This document shows positions 51,444-61,017 of a DNA stretch of 64,000 bases, one piece after another. The position numbers were made by a program, and so were the translations under genes. The notes below the pieces were generated by a model, which saw only the letters and a list, made by a program, of their open reading frames with translations, was not told the origin of the DNA and made no database searches. Each line of letters starts with the position of its first letter. The stretch's first letter is position 1. Where the stretch lies: NCBI GenBank assembly GCA_023393095.1, contig JAEWMT010000081.1, positions 54,065 to 118,064 of the forward strand. The letters are read 5' to 3'. This stretch comes from Bacillota bacterium. Its GTDB lineage: Bacteria > Bacillota > Clostridia > Lachnospirales > Lachnospiraceae.

Positions 51444-53315
51444 TTAATGCTGCGTCTCTCTGTGAAAAAATTCATAAACCTGCTCAGCGGATTGCCGGTT
51501 CATCGCCGGAACCTTAAGGATTTCTTCCACCTGTGCCTCCTGAATTGCTTCAAGAGACTGAAAATATTTCATCAATGCTCTTCTTCTGGTCGGACCAATT
51601 CCATTGATATCGTCTAAAATCGAATGGATTTGATGCTTTTGTCTCAGAACCCTATGGTATTCAATGGCAAAACGGTGAGTTTCATCTTGAATCCTAGTAA
51701 TTAACTTAAATAGCTCACTGCTTTTATCAATCGGAAGCTCTCTATTATTGTAAAAGAGCCCTCTTGTCCGGTGGTTATCATCCTTAACCATACCACAGAC
51801 TGCTATATTCAAATTAAGCTCTGATAAAACCTTCAGCGCTATTCCAACCTGACCTTTCCCTCCATCCATCAGGATTAAGTCCGGGTATTTTGTAAAGCTT
51901 CCAAAGGCCGCATCCTGCTGCTTCTCCCGATACTGCTCCAGTTCCTTCTGACCATGCGTAAATCTTCTGGTTAGGACCTCGTACATGGATGCATAATCAT
52001 CTGGCCCTTTTACAGTGCGTATTTTGAATTTACGATAGTCCGCTTTCTTTGGTTTCCCTTTTTCAAAAACAACCATGGAACCTACTGATTCGAATCCTGA
52101 CGTATTAGAAATATCAAAGGATTCCACTCGCTCTACCAGGGGGAGATCGAGATACTGTGCAAGCTCTTTTAACGCCCCAATTGTCTTAGCTTCCTCACGT
52201 TTAATCTTCTCAATATCCTGCTTAAGTATCAGCTCGGCATTCTTTCTTGCCAGTTCTACAAGTTTCTCCTTGTCGCCCTTTTGAGGAACCTTTAAGTAAA
52301 CCTTCTGCCCTCTTTTCTTCGTCAACCACTCGGTAATCAGTTCTTCATCCCCTGTCCTAGCTCCTAGGTAAATTTCCTTGGGTATTAAAGGTGTTCCGGC
52401 ATAAAACTGCTTTAGAAAGCTCGCCATGACTTCCTCATCCTCTTCATCTTCGACACCGCTCAAATGAAAATGATCTCTTCCAATTAATTTACCCCCACGG
52501 ATAAAAAAGGTTTGTACTACGGCTTCATCCTTCTCTCTGGCAAAGGCAATGATATCGCGATCCACCTGATCTGTATTCGTAATTTTCTGTTTACCTGCAA
52601 TCTGCTTTACGCTATGAAGAAGATCCCTGTACTGTGCAGCCTTTTCAAACTCTAGCTCCTTCGAGGCTGCTTCCATTTTTTCCTCCAACAGCTTAGCAAC
52701 CCTTGTATAATTACCATTTAAAAATTCTATAACCTCATTAATATTATTTCTGTAGTCTTCCTGTGATATATAGTTCTGACAGGGTGCATCACACTGACCC
52801 ATATGATAATACAGACAGGGGCGTTCCTTGCCAATATCCTTGGGTAATACCCGGTTACAAGATCTTATTTTATAGATTTTGCGCAACAACTCCAGTGTAT
52901 CCTTTACTGCATTTACGCTAGTATATGGGCCAAAATATTTCGCTTTATCCTTCTTCTGTTCCCGTACGACGGATACTCTTGGGAATGCTTCATTTAATGT
53001 GACACGAAGGTATGGATAGGTTTTATCATCCTTAAGCATCGTGTTATATTTTGGCATATGCTCCTTGATTAAATTACATTCAAGAACCAGTGCCTCCAGC
53101 TCCGAATCTGTGATGATATATTCAAAATGGTCAATATTTTGCACCATCTGTCTGATCTTCTCGGTATGGTTCCGGCTGCTTTGAAAATACTGCCGTACAC
53201 GGTTCTTGAGCACAATGGCCTTACCTACATAGATAATATCATCACTCTTGTTACGCATTATATATACACCCGGCTTTGCCGGTAACTTTTTTAATTCTTC
53301 TTCTATATGAAACAT
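51444..53315 (-). CDS. uvrC: Excinuclease ABC subunit C
   Basis: A 623-residue nuclease that makes both incisions in nucleotide-excision repair. The N-terminal GIY-YIG domain is seen in KPGVYIMRNKSDDIIYVGKA and LKNRVRQYF; a UVR motif at about 200-235 (KLLEEKMEAASKELEFEKAAQYRDLL) binds UvrB; an RNase-H-like second nuclease domain contains ESFDISNTSGFESVGSMVVFE and LILMDGGKGQVG; the C-terminal helix-hairpin-helix pair is INGIGPTRRRALM. An AGGAG site precedes the start. It is a single gene next to hprK, a usual firmicute arrangement. Confidence 0.97.
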   Translation of the reverse strand: MFHIEEELKKLPAKPGVYIMRNKSDDIIYVGKAIVLKNRVRQYFQSSRNHTEKIRQMVQNIDHFEYIITDSELEALVLECNLIKEHMPKYNTMLKDDKTYPYLRVTLNEAFPRVSVVREQKKDKAKYFGPYTSVNAVKDTLELLRKIYKIRSCNRVLPKDIGKERPCLYYHMGQCDAPCQNYISQEDYRNNINEVIEFLNGNYTRVAKLLEEKMEAASKELEFEKAAQYRDLLHSVKQIAGKQKITNTDQVDRDIIAFAREKDEAVVQTFFIRGGKLIGRDHFHLSGVEDEEDEEVMASFLKQFYAGTPLIPKEIYLGARTGDEELITEWLTKKRGQKVYLKVPQKGDKEKLVELARKNAELILKQDIEKIKREEAKTIGALKELAQYLDLPLVERVESFDISNTSGFESVGSMVVFEKGKPKKADYRKFKIRTVKGPDDYASMYEVLTRRFTHGQKELEQYREKQQDAAFGSFTKYPDLILMDGGKGQVGIALKVLSELNLNIAVCGMVKDDNHRTRGLFYNNRELPIDKSSELFKLITRIQDETHRFAIEYHRVLRQKHQIHSILDDINGIGPTRRRALMKYFQSLEAIQEAQVEEILKVPAMNRQSAEQVYEFFHRETQH

Positions 53316-53482
53316 AACTGCTCCTGACTAGATTGAATTTGTTCACTAGTATTTGAATAAATAATAAAAACTTTCATAAAGATATTGTACATCAGCAGAA
53401 ATATTAAGTCAATTTATAAGGAACAGTAGCCTTTTAACCATTTCTAATATATAATGGCTATAATTAATTGAGGAGGGATAAA

Positions 53483-54319
53483 ATGACAGGAACGATTGCA
53501 GATTTGCATATTCACACTTATTATTCGGATGGAACGATGTCTCCGGAAGAAATTCTTAACACGGCATTGTTAAAAGGCGTTGGTGTTCTCGCAGTGACAG
53601 ATCATGACGTTCTGGAAGGAACCCTGGAGCTTCAACAACTTTGTCAAAACCATGATATCAAGTATATCTCCGGTGTTGAACTAGATTCTCTGGATCATGG
53701 AAATAACGTTCATATCCTTGGATATGGCATGAATCTAAAGAATAAAGAATTTCTAGACTTTGTCCACCAAAACCATACTAAGCTTGATACGGTAAATTCC
53801 ATGTTAATTGAGAAAATGCAGGAGGACTATGTCAATATCTCCGTTACAGACTATATGAATTATACTTATGATAGGGCAAAGGGTGGCTGGAAAGCCCTTC
53901 ATTATCTGATGGAAAAGGGTCTGACCGATAGTTTGCGGGAGGGTTTTGCATTTTATCCAAAATATAATTGCACTTATCAATGTGTTAATTTTTTATCCAT
54001 CGAAGAGGTCTGTAGGTATATCCATAAAGCCGGTGGGAAGGCCGTTCTTGCCCATCCTGGTGTATCTATCAAAGAAGAAGACATTCATATTTTTAAAAAG
54101 GAGCTTCTTCGCTTCATAAGTTATGGATTGGATGGCATTGAATGCTATTATCCTACTCATAAAAGCGATATTACAGCAATCTGCCTTCAAATATGTAAGG
54201 AACAGGATTTATTGATTACCTGCGGTTCCGATTGCCATGGTACCTTTGGATTTGCTGAGGTCGGACAGACGAATACACCAATTTCTAAATTGAATTTAAG
54301 AGGAATACCCGGAATTTAG
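53483..54319 (+). CDS. PHP-domain phosphoesterase (TrpH/RNase AM-like)
   Basis: A 278-residue metal-dependent phosphoesterase. The start at 53483 has a GAGGAGGG site; the longer frame opens with TTG. Family metal ligands are visible in DLHIHTYYSDGTMSPEE, AVTDHD, AHPGV and GSDCHG. These match the PHP group that contains the RNase AM/TrpH enzyme of E. coli, which acts on 5' ends of RNA fragments and 3',5'-bisphosphates. It is divergent from uvrC across a 168-bp gap and ends before a strong hairpin. Confidence 0.9.
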   Translation: MTGTIADLHIHTYYSDGTMSPEEILNTALLKGVGVLAVTDHDVLEGTLELQQLCQNHDIKYISGVELDSLDHGNNVHILGYGMNLKNKEFLDFVHQNHTKLDTVNSMLIEKMQEDYVNISVTDYMNYTYDRAKGGWKALHYLMEKGLTDSLREGFAFYPKYNCTYQCVNFLSIEEVCRYIHKAGGKAVLAHPGVSIKEEDIHIFKKELLRFISYGLDGIECYYPTHKSDITAICLQICKEQDLLITCGSDCHGTFGFAEVGQTNTPISKLNLRGIPGI

Positions 54320-54360
54320 ATATAACATAAAAGAGACAGCCAACGAAATAGCTTTCAGAG

Positions 54361-54452
54361 AAATAAGGGACATCGCATTATCTCCTTAATGTACTGTTTG
54401 GAGATTATGCGATGTCCCTTATTTCATATATCTAAATTTCGACAGCCCTTTT
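54361..54452. terminator. Long hairpin between the PHP gene and ftsH (family-2-like end)
   Basis: AAATAAGGGACATCGCAT-type arm pairs with its inverse (one mismatch) over about 23 bp with a 14-nt loop (54361-54425). It is followed by CGACAGCC and a T-run (54440-54452), the family-2 end. It can terminate both convergent genes. Confidence 0.72.
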
Positions 54453-54470
54453 TCTGTAACTTATTCAAGT

Positions 54471-56393
54471 TTATTCAAATTTTACTGCATCTGTCTGAAC
54501 AAATTCCAGCTGTTTCTCTTCCTTTTCTTCTATCTTTACTTCTTCCGGAATTCCTTTAATTTCACGATAGATCTTCATGAATTCATCTCCGGTAATTGTT
54601 TCCTTACTAATCAGATATTCCGCAATTTGATCAAGAACCTCACGATTTCCGGCGAGCAGCTCTTCTGCCTTATCATAGCATTCCTTGAGAATTTGCATTA
54701 CTTCCTTATCTATCTCTCCGGCAGTTTCTTCACCGCAGTTTAGAACCGATCTGCCGTCAAGATATTTATTCTCTATAGATTCCAGACCCATGAGACCAAA
54801 TTTGTCGGACATACCGTATTGTGTAACCATCGCTCTTGCAAGAGAGGTTGCTTTTTCAATATCATTTGATGCACCGGTTGTAATTGAATTAAACACCAGC
54901 TTCTCAGCTGCACGACCTCCGAAGAGAGTAACAATCCGGATAAGGATTTCATCCTTACTCATCAGATATTTTTCTTCCTCAGGTACCTGCATTACATAAC
55001 CAAGGGAACCCATCGTCCTTGGTACAATAGTAATCTTCTGAACCGGTTCAGCATTCTTCTCTAAGGCCGTAACCAATGCATGACCTACCTCATGATATGC
55101 AACAATTCGTTTTTCTTCCTTGCCAAGGATTCTGTCCTTCTTCTCCTTACCTGCAATAACTACTTCAACTGATTCAAATAAATCATCCTGTGTTACAACA
55201 GTTCTGCCCTTCTTAACAGCAAGGATTGCTGCTTCATTAATCATATTGGCAAGGTCGGAACCTACAGCTCCGGAGGTTGCCTTAGCAATTGCCTCAAGAT
55301 CCACAGAATCATGCATTAAAACATTTTTTGCATGAACCTTAAGTATATCAATTCTACCCTTTAGATCAGGTTTATCAACAATAATTCTTCGATCAAAACG
55401 TCCTGGACGAAGGAGTGCTTTATCAAGTACTTCTGGTCTGTTAGTTGCACCAAGAACCACCAGACCCTTGGAGGAATCAAACCCATCCATATTAGAAAGG
55501 AGCTGATTCAAGGTCTGCTCACGTTCATCATTACCCCCGCCATAATGGGAATCACGGCTTTTACCTATTGCATCAATCTCATCAATAAATATAATACAGG
55601 GAGCAGACTGCTGAGCCTGTTTAAATAAATCTCTTACTCTTGAAGCACCCACACCGACAAACATCTCTACAAAATCAGAACCGGACAGTGAGAAGAAAGG
55701 TACTTTGGCTTCACCGGCTACCGCCTTGGCAAGCAGGGTTTTACCTGTACCAGGAGGTCCTACCAATAAAGCACCTTTTGGTAATTTTGCACCAATTTTG
55801 GTATATTTAGTCGGATTATGAAGGAAATCCACAATTTCAGTAACTGATTCCTTTGCCTCTTCTTCACCGGCAACATCCTTGAAGGTTACACCTGTCTGCT
55901 TTTCCACATATACTTTGGCATTACTCTTACCAACGCCCATCATACCGCCGCTGCTTTTCGATACCGCCCTGAATAGGAACCACATGACGACATAAATTGC
56001 TATTAAGGGAAGTATCATGGAAAGAATTGAGCTCAGCCAGTTGTTGGTTTCAATATTCTGCTTATATTCAACATCATTAGGTGCAGCATCCAACTTTTCA
56101 ATCAGCTTATCATCATACATATAACCTGTATAATAAGTTGTCTTGAAGGTCACGTTTTCTTGATTCTTGGGCGTAATCAATATCTGTTGACCTTTAACGA
56201 TAACAGACTCTACTTCACCATCTTTTAACATTTTCTCAAATTTGTTGTAAGTTATTTCTTTTTTTGTACCATTTGTTAATTCCTGTGATACTAGTGTAAA
56301 CATATACCAGATCACTAAGGAAGAAACTAATATAATGATAATGGCAACCTTATTTGGCATACCATTCTTATTCGGCTTTTTATTATTATCCAT
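54471..56393 (-). CDS. ftsH: ATP-dependent zinc metalloprotease FtsH
   Basis: A 640-residue membrane protease for quality control. The start at 56393 is the ATG after an AGGAGG site (the codon before it is TTG). Two membrane helices (about residues 16-34 and 111-131) flank a small extracellular domain. The AAA+ module contains GPPGTGKTLL, the pore motif FVEMFVGVG, DEIDAIGKS and ATNRPEVLDKALLRPGRFDR. The zinc site is HEVGH at about 425. Length and motifs are normal. Confidence 0.97.
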   Translation of the reverse strand: MDNNKKPNKNGMPNKVAIIIILVSSLVIWYMFTLVSQELTNGTKKEITYNKFEKMLKDGEVESVIVKGQQILITPKNQENVTFKTTYYTGYMYDDKLIEKLDAAPNDVEYKQNIETNNWLSSILSMILPLIAIYVVMWFLFRAVSKSSGGMMGVGKSNAKVYVEKQTGVTFKDVAGEEEAKESVTEIVDFLHNPTKYTKIGAKLPKGALLVGPPGTGKTLLAKAVAGEAKVPFFSLSGSDFVEMFVGVGASRVRDLFKQAQQSAPCIIFIDEIDAIGKSRDSHYGGGNDEREQTLNQLLSNMDGFDSSKGLVVLGATNRPEVLDKALLRPGRFDRRIIVDKPDLKGRIDILKVHAKNVLMHDSVDLEAIAKATSGAVGSDLANMINEAAILAVKKGRTVVTQDDLFESVEVVIAGKEKKDRILGKEEKRIVAYHEVGHALVTALEKNAEPVQKITIVPRTMGSLGYVMQVPEEEKYLMSKDEILIRIVTLFGGRAAEKLVFNSITTGASNDIEKATSLARAMVTQYGMSDKFGLMGLESIENKYLDGRSVLNCGEETAGEIDKEVMQILKECYDKAEELLAGNREVLDQIAEYLISKETITGDEFMKIYREIKGIPEEVKIEEKEEKQLEFVQTDAVKFE

Positions 56394-56817
56394 CAAATCC
56401 TCCTATTCATCTACCATCCGAGCATTCAAAATATCTTGCGTAACCGGATACTTGCTCTATCTATAAAATGCAGATCCTACTTTTTTTACAGACTGCATAA
56501 TTCTTTACTAATTTTAACCGTATAACTCATTATATATATAGTTTTACCATAAATCAATAAAATTGTTCTTAAAATTCTATGTCTAATTTATATATTATAT
56601 ATTTATATAACAAACATCTGGATTATATTTATTATTTGCGGCTTGAAGGTCAAATTCTCACGCTTATTTACTCATCGCCACAAATTAACAAAAATGGTAC
56701 GTGAAAATTATATTTATCATAATCGTATTAATAAAAATAAAAAATGAAAAGTAAAGAAAGCAGGTCACTTTATCACAACCCACAAGCTTTACTTCTCATT
56801 TAGCAAATAACTTTATT
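56394..56817. other. AT-rich intergenic region, 424 bp, ftsH leader and GH3 3' side
   Basis: No credible open frame. A weak inverted repeat ATGCAG / CTGCAT (56468-56498) lies in the ftsH leader. No terminator with a good T-tail was recognised after the GH3 gene. Probably holds the ftsH promoter, which I could not fix. Confidence 0.45.
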
Positions 56818-58902
56818 CTATTTTTTTACATTAATCTTAAGGCAGTTTTTCTGTGTAAGCTGCTGTGTTCTAACATCAGGCTGACCAAACCCTACATATA
56901 AAACAAAGTCCTTACCATCCTGTATATAATTCCCCTCATTATCTACGACCTGAAAAGCTTCTTCCCGAATTGGTAGTTCGATATATTGTGTTTCTCCTAT
57001 ATTCAGAGATACTCGCTTAAATGCACAAAGACTGTGATTTCGTACAGCATAGGGTGAATTTAGATTTTTAATATAGACCTGCAATACATCATCTGTATCA
57101 TAATTACCTATATTAGTTATCTCAGCTTTAATCTTACCATCTACATAATCCACCTGATTTACAATATAATCTCCGTACGTAAGTCCATATCCGAAGGGGT
57201 ATAGAACTTCTCCCGTAAAGTAGCGATAAGTTCTACCATCCATGGAATAGTCATTAAACGGAAGTAAATCATCCAGATTTCGATAAAAACTGACAGGCAA
57301 CTTTCCAGAAGGTGAACTTTTGCCGAACAACGTCTTAGCAATACGACTGCCGCCTCTGGCACCCGGATACCAGGTAAATAGTATAGCGTCCAAATTATCC
57401 TGTGCATACGATAAATCAAGTGCACTGCCTGCACTAACACATAGAATTGTCGGCTTCCCTACCTTTTTCACCGCTTCCATAAGAGTTCTCTGAACTTTGG
57501 GCAGTTGTAAATCAGCTTTGTCTCCAGAAGAATAGTTGTTGCCTTCATCACCTTCTTCTCCCTCCAGTGTCTCATCCAATCCCAAACACAGAATAACAAG
57601 ATCACTATGCTCAGCAACAATAATTGCCTCACTAATCCGGTCATTATCCCATGCAAGAACCTCTGTTTTATCTTTACTTAGTTGGGAGCCTACCGAATAT
57701 AATACTCTAATATCACCTTCAACTTCTCTTTGAATGCCCTCCAGAATGGTTATATATTCTGATGATGTACCATGATAATTACCAATCAAAGCACTTCTGC
57801 TATTTGCATTCGGGCCAATTACACCTATAGTTTTTATTTTATTTTTATTAATAGGTAAAATACCATTATTTTTAAGAAGTACCAAACATTCCTCAGTTGC
57901 TTTATCTGCAACATCAAGATGCTCCTTACACTCAACCACTTCATATGGAATTCTATCAAACTCATTCTCATTAAAAAGTCCCAGCAAATATCTGGTGGTA
58001 AATAATCGTTCCGCGGCAGTTGTAATATCATCCTCTGTCACTAAACCATCCTGATATGCCTTTAATATATATAAGTAAATATTACCGCAGTTCACATCGC
58101 AGCCAGCTTTCAGAGCCATTGCTGCTGATTCCTCTGCAGTACTGGTTACGCCATGATGTTCATGAAAGTCCTTAAGAGCCCAACAGTCGGAAGCAAAATG
58201 ACCCTCAAATCCCCATTTACCACGTAGAATATCTCCAATCAGAGTCTTACTTCCACAACAGGGGTCACCATTGGTACGATTATAAGCTCCCATTACAGCC
58301 TCAACGTCTGCTTCCTGAACCAATGCTTTAAAAGCAGGAAGATAGGTCTCATATAGGTCTTTTTGTGAAGCTATGGCATTAAAGGAATGACGTTCTGCCT
58401 CAGGTCCGGAATGTACTGCATAATGCTTGGCACAGGCAGCAGCCTTCAAGTATTCCCCGTCTCCCTGTAACCCTTTCACAAATGCTACACCCATGCGACT
58501 CGTCAGATAAGGATCTTCTCCATAGGTTTCATGTCCCCTACCCCATCTCGGATCACGGAATATATTAACATTCGGTGACCAGAAGGTAAGACCTTTATAG
58601 ATATCACGATCCCCATGTTTACTGTATTCATTATACTTAGCCCTTCCTTCGGTAGCAATCACGTCAGCTATTTTTCCGATCAACGAATTATCAAAGGTGG
58701 CCGCCAAACCAATTGCCTGTGGGAAGCTTGTGGCAGTACCAGCCCTTGCAACGCCGTGAAGTGCTTCATTCCACCAATTATAATCAGGAATCCCCAATCT
58801 TTTAATTGCAGGAGAATTATATCTTAATTGTGATGCCTTTTCTTCCAGTGACATCTTTGCAACCAATTCTTTTGCTTTCCTTCGTGCTTCTTCTCGTGTC
58901 AT
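56818..58902 (-). CDS. Glycoside hydrolase family 3, beta-xylosidase/beta-glucosidase type
   Basis: A 694-residue cytosolic enzyme, with no signal peptide. The N-terminal TIM-barrel has NWWNEALHGVARAG, FWSPNVNIFRDPRWGRGHETYGEDP and CAKHYAVHSGPE. The catalytic nucleophile is Asp in ASDCWALKDF, and a second domain has the acid/base Glu region (LDETLEGEEGDE). A C-terminal Fn3-like domain (about 590-690) follows. The FRDPRWGRGHETYGEDP set is typical of GH3 xylosidases and arabinosidases, so imported xylo- or gluco-oligosaccharides are plausible. It follows the permease genes by 54 bp with a GGAG site. Confidence 0.92.
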   Translation of the reverse strand: MTREEARRKAKELVAKMSLEEKASQLRYNSPAIKRLGIPDYNWWNEALHGVARAGTATSFPQAIGLAATFDNSLIGKIADVIATEGRAKYNEYSKHGDRDIYKGLTFWSPNVNIFRDPRWGRGHETYGEDPYLTSRMGVAFVKGLQGDGEYLKAAACAKHYAVHSGPEAERHSFNAIASQKDLYETYLPAFKALVQEADVEAVMGAYNRTNGDPCCGSKTLIGDILRGKWGFEGHFASDCWALKDFHEHHGVTSTAEESAAMALKAGCDVNCGNIYLYILKAYQDGLVTEDDITTAAERLFTTRYLLGLFNENEFDRIPYEVVECKEHLDVADKATEECLVLLKNNGILPINKNKIKTIGVIGPNANSRSALIGNYHGTSSEYITILEGIQREVEGDIRVLYSVGSQLSKDKTEVLAWDNDRISEAIIVAEHSDLVILCLGLDETLEGEEGDEGNNYSSGDKADLQLPKVQRTLMEAVKKVGKPTILCVSAGSALDLSYAQDNLDAILFTWYPGARGGSRIAKTLFGKSSPSGKLPVSFYRNLDDLLPFNDYSMDGRTYRYFTGEVLYPFGYGLTYGDYIVNQVDYVDGKIKAEITNIGNYDTDDVLQVYIKNLNSPYAVRNHSLCAFKRVSLNIGETQYIELPIREEAFQVVDNEGNYIQDGKDFVLYVGFGQPDVRTQQLTQKNCLKINVKK

Positions 58903-58956
58903 TCTTATTCTCCTTATTATCTAAATTCAAGCTGTAGGTTAACAAAATGTCTCACT

Positions 58957-59802
58957 TTATTCCTTTACGCCACCCAAAGCAACCCCCGCTATAATATATT
59001 TCGAAAGTAGAAAATATACGATAAACAAAGGTAATACTGTAACTGCTAAACCTACGTAAACGGATCCAAGTTCTGTTTTAAAAATATCACCACGTAGTAA
59101 GCTTACCATGATTGGCATTGTATATTTATCACTATCGGTAAGTAATATCAACGGCAAGAACAAGTTATTCCAGCTTGATACAAATGAGAAAATGGCCTGA
59201 GTGGCAATTGCAGGTTTCATAATTGGTAATATAATTCTATTAAATATTTTAAATTCACCGGCACTGTCAATTCGAGCTGAATTTACAATATCAAGTGACA
59301 GCGTAGCAAGTAAATACTGCCGCATAAAGAAAACCGTTGCAGGTGCAGCTATCGCCGGTAATATTAGAGGTAAGAAATTATTCGTCATATGGATATGATA
59401 CACAAACTGATAAAAACCAATACTCATTACCTGTATAGGAATCATCATGACTGCCAATATGAATGTGAAAAATGCCTGACGCAGTTTCCAACTGTATACT
59501 ACTAAGGCATAAGCAGTCAGCGATGAGAAGTATACAGTACATGCAGTTACCCCTGTGGATATTATCATTGAATTAACAAAACCTGTTATTGGATTAAAAC
59601 TCTTACCAAGTAATATATGAATATTACTCATTAAGAATTTGGATGGAAATAATGCTACTGAGTTCTGTTGGATCTCGTAAGTTCCGCGGGTAGCATTCAT
59701 AAACATAATCCAAAATGGAAATATACTCAAAACAGCCAGAAAGATGCAGACAACGTAAACAACTATTTTATATATGCGACCGGATTTTCTAGTTTTTTTC
59801 AT
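58957..59802 (-). CDS. Sugar ABC transporter permease, MalG type
   Basis: A 281-residue protein with six membrane segments. The EAA motif appears in NSARIDSAGEFKIFNRIILPIMKPA, which contacts the ABC ATPase. Its N-terminus is short and cytosolic, as in MalG/LacG-type inner permeases. A GGAGGG site precedes the start, 4 bp overlap with the upstream permease gene. Forms a heterodimer with the MalF-type partner to import an oligosaccharide. No ABC ATPase gene is nearby, so a shared MsiK-type ATPase is expected. Confidence 0.93.
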   Translation of the reverse strand: MKKTRKSGRIYKIVVYVVCIFLAVLSIFPFWIMFMNATRGTYEIQQNSVALFPSKFLMSNIHILLGKSFNPITGFVNSMIISTGVTACTVYFSSLTAYALVVYSWKLRQAFFTFILAVMMIPIQVMSIGFYQFVYHIHMTNNFLPLILPAIAAPATVFFMRQYLLATLSLDIVNSARIDSAGEFKIFNRIILPIMKPAIATQAIFSFVSSWNNLFLPLILLTDSDKYTMPIMVSLLRGDIFKTELGSVYVGLAVTVLPLFIVYFLLSKYIIAGVALGGVKE

Positions 59803-60761
59803 ACTGTTGCCCTCCTTGCCTCTTTCTCAGCTTTTATCTGCCTTTTCTCGATTTTTCTTAGCTTCGCAGCGTCTTTATCGCGCATAATATAAAAGATGAT
59901 TGCCGATAGTATTGCAATAATAACAAACATTATCATGCTTGTAGCCGCCGCTTTATTATAAAGATAGCTTCCACTAAAGGCCTGATTCATAATAAACAAG
60001 CTTGTCGTAAGTGTAGCATCGTCAGGACCACCGTAAAGGTATAATCTTGGAATATCGAACATCTGTAAACCACCGATCATACTTGTAATCATCGTATAAA
60101 GTAAGATTGTCCTTAAGTTTGGTAGCGTAATATATAGAAATGTTTGGACGCTTGATGCACCATCTATCTCCGATGCCTCAAAAAGTTCAGGATTTAAGCC
60201 CAATACACCTGAAATCAACACAATCATCGTATATCCGTACCACATCCAGAACTGAATAAATGCTACAACACCCCTAGAGGTCCATTGTTGAACATGGAAG
60301 TTCTGTGCTCCAAAGCCGAACATCTTTAACAGGTCGTTAACCGGTCCTATCGGATATCCGAATAATGAATTAAACAAGATTGCAATCGAAGCAGCAGTTA
60401 TTATATTCGGCATATAGAATAGAATCTTGAATGCACCCTGCCCCTTTATTTTATGTCTGTGGTTGGTAAACCATGCGGTTAGCAATAACGCAAGAAGTAT
60501 TTGCGGAATAAAATTGATAATCCAGATGACTACCGTATTCATTAATGACTTCTTAAAGGATGGGTTTTTTAAAATCATTTCGAAATTCTGAAAAGGATTT
60601 TCAAGGAAATGAAAATCTCTTGCAGTTAAACCTTTGAAGTCAGTAAAGCCGATGACGGCAGTATAAATTAGGGGATATAATGAAAAAATTAGGAATGCAA
60701 GTACAAAAGGTATACAAAATATATAACCATATTTCGCATAGCTGACACTCTTGCGCCGCAT
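59799..60761 (-). CDS. Sugar ABC transporter permease, MalF type
   Basis: A 320-residue polytopic permease with six helices. It starts MRRKSVSYAKYGYIFCIPFVLAFLIF, the usual first helix of MalF/UgpA-type proteins; the EAA loop reads EASEIDGASSVQTFLYITLPNLR. The basic C-terminus overlaps the next permease gene by 4 bp. A GGAGG site precedes the ATG. The gap of 256 bp to the binding-protein gene holds a strong hairpin, so this gene is probably expressed at a lower level than the binding protein. Confidence 0.93.
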   Translation of the reverse strand: MRRKSVSYAKYGYIFCIPFVLAFLIFSLYPLIYTAVIGFTDFKGLTARDFHFLENPFQNFEMILKNPSFKKSLMNTVVIWIINFIPQILLALLLTAWFTNHRHKIKGQGAFKILFYMPNIITAASIAILFNSLFGYPIGPVNDLLKMFGFGAQNFHVQQWTSRGVVAFIQFWMWYGYTMIVLISGVLGLNPELFEASEIDGASSVQTFLYITLPNLRTILLYTMITSMIGGLQMFDIPRLYLYGGPDDATLTTSLFIMNQAFSGSYLYNKAAATSMIMFVIIAILSAIIFYIMRDKDAAKLRKIEKRQIKAEKEARRATV

Positions 60762-60898
60762 AAGCGTTCACCTCCGTAATAAATAAATCGTATTTGTATT
60801 ATAAGTAAGCTTAATTAGTATATACTAGACTGCATTGTATATGCGTAGTATGAATTTTAAATCCTGAAGAATATCCATTTTTCTATTGTTCGTACATA

Positions 60899-60938
60899 AG
60901 GCTTTGGACTCGCATACCTTTTGCGAAACTATTCACAC
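60899..60938. repeat. Family-3 repeat, copy B
   Basis: About 40 bp that match 48108-48147 with a few mismatches, again with ends AGGCTTTGG and ATTCACAC. Intergenic, between solute-binding protein and permease genes. Confidence 0.72.
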
Positions 60939-60972
60939 GAGACCTCTACCAATTCATCGTAATAATAAATTT

Positions 60973-61002
60973 GGGGCGGTCGAAAAGGCATTCGCCCGCC
61001 CC
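60973..61002 (-). terminator. GC-rich hairpin between solute-binding protein and permease genes
   Basis: GGGGCGG-t-CGAA pairs with TTCG-c-CCGCCCC around a 6-nt loop, 16 bp beyond the SBP stop. Such stable stems give partial termination or protect the upstream message from decay, raising the SBP:permease ratio. Confidence 0.75.
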
Positions 61003-61017
61003 AGAAAAGAGGTAGAA

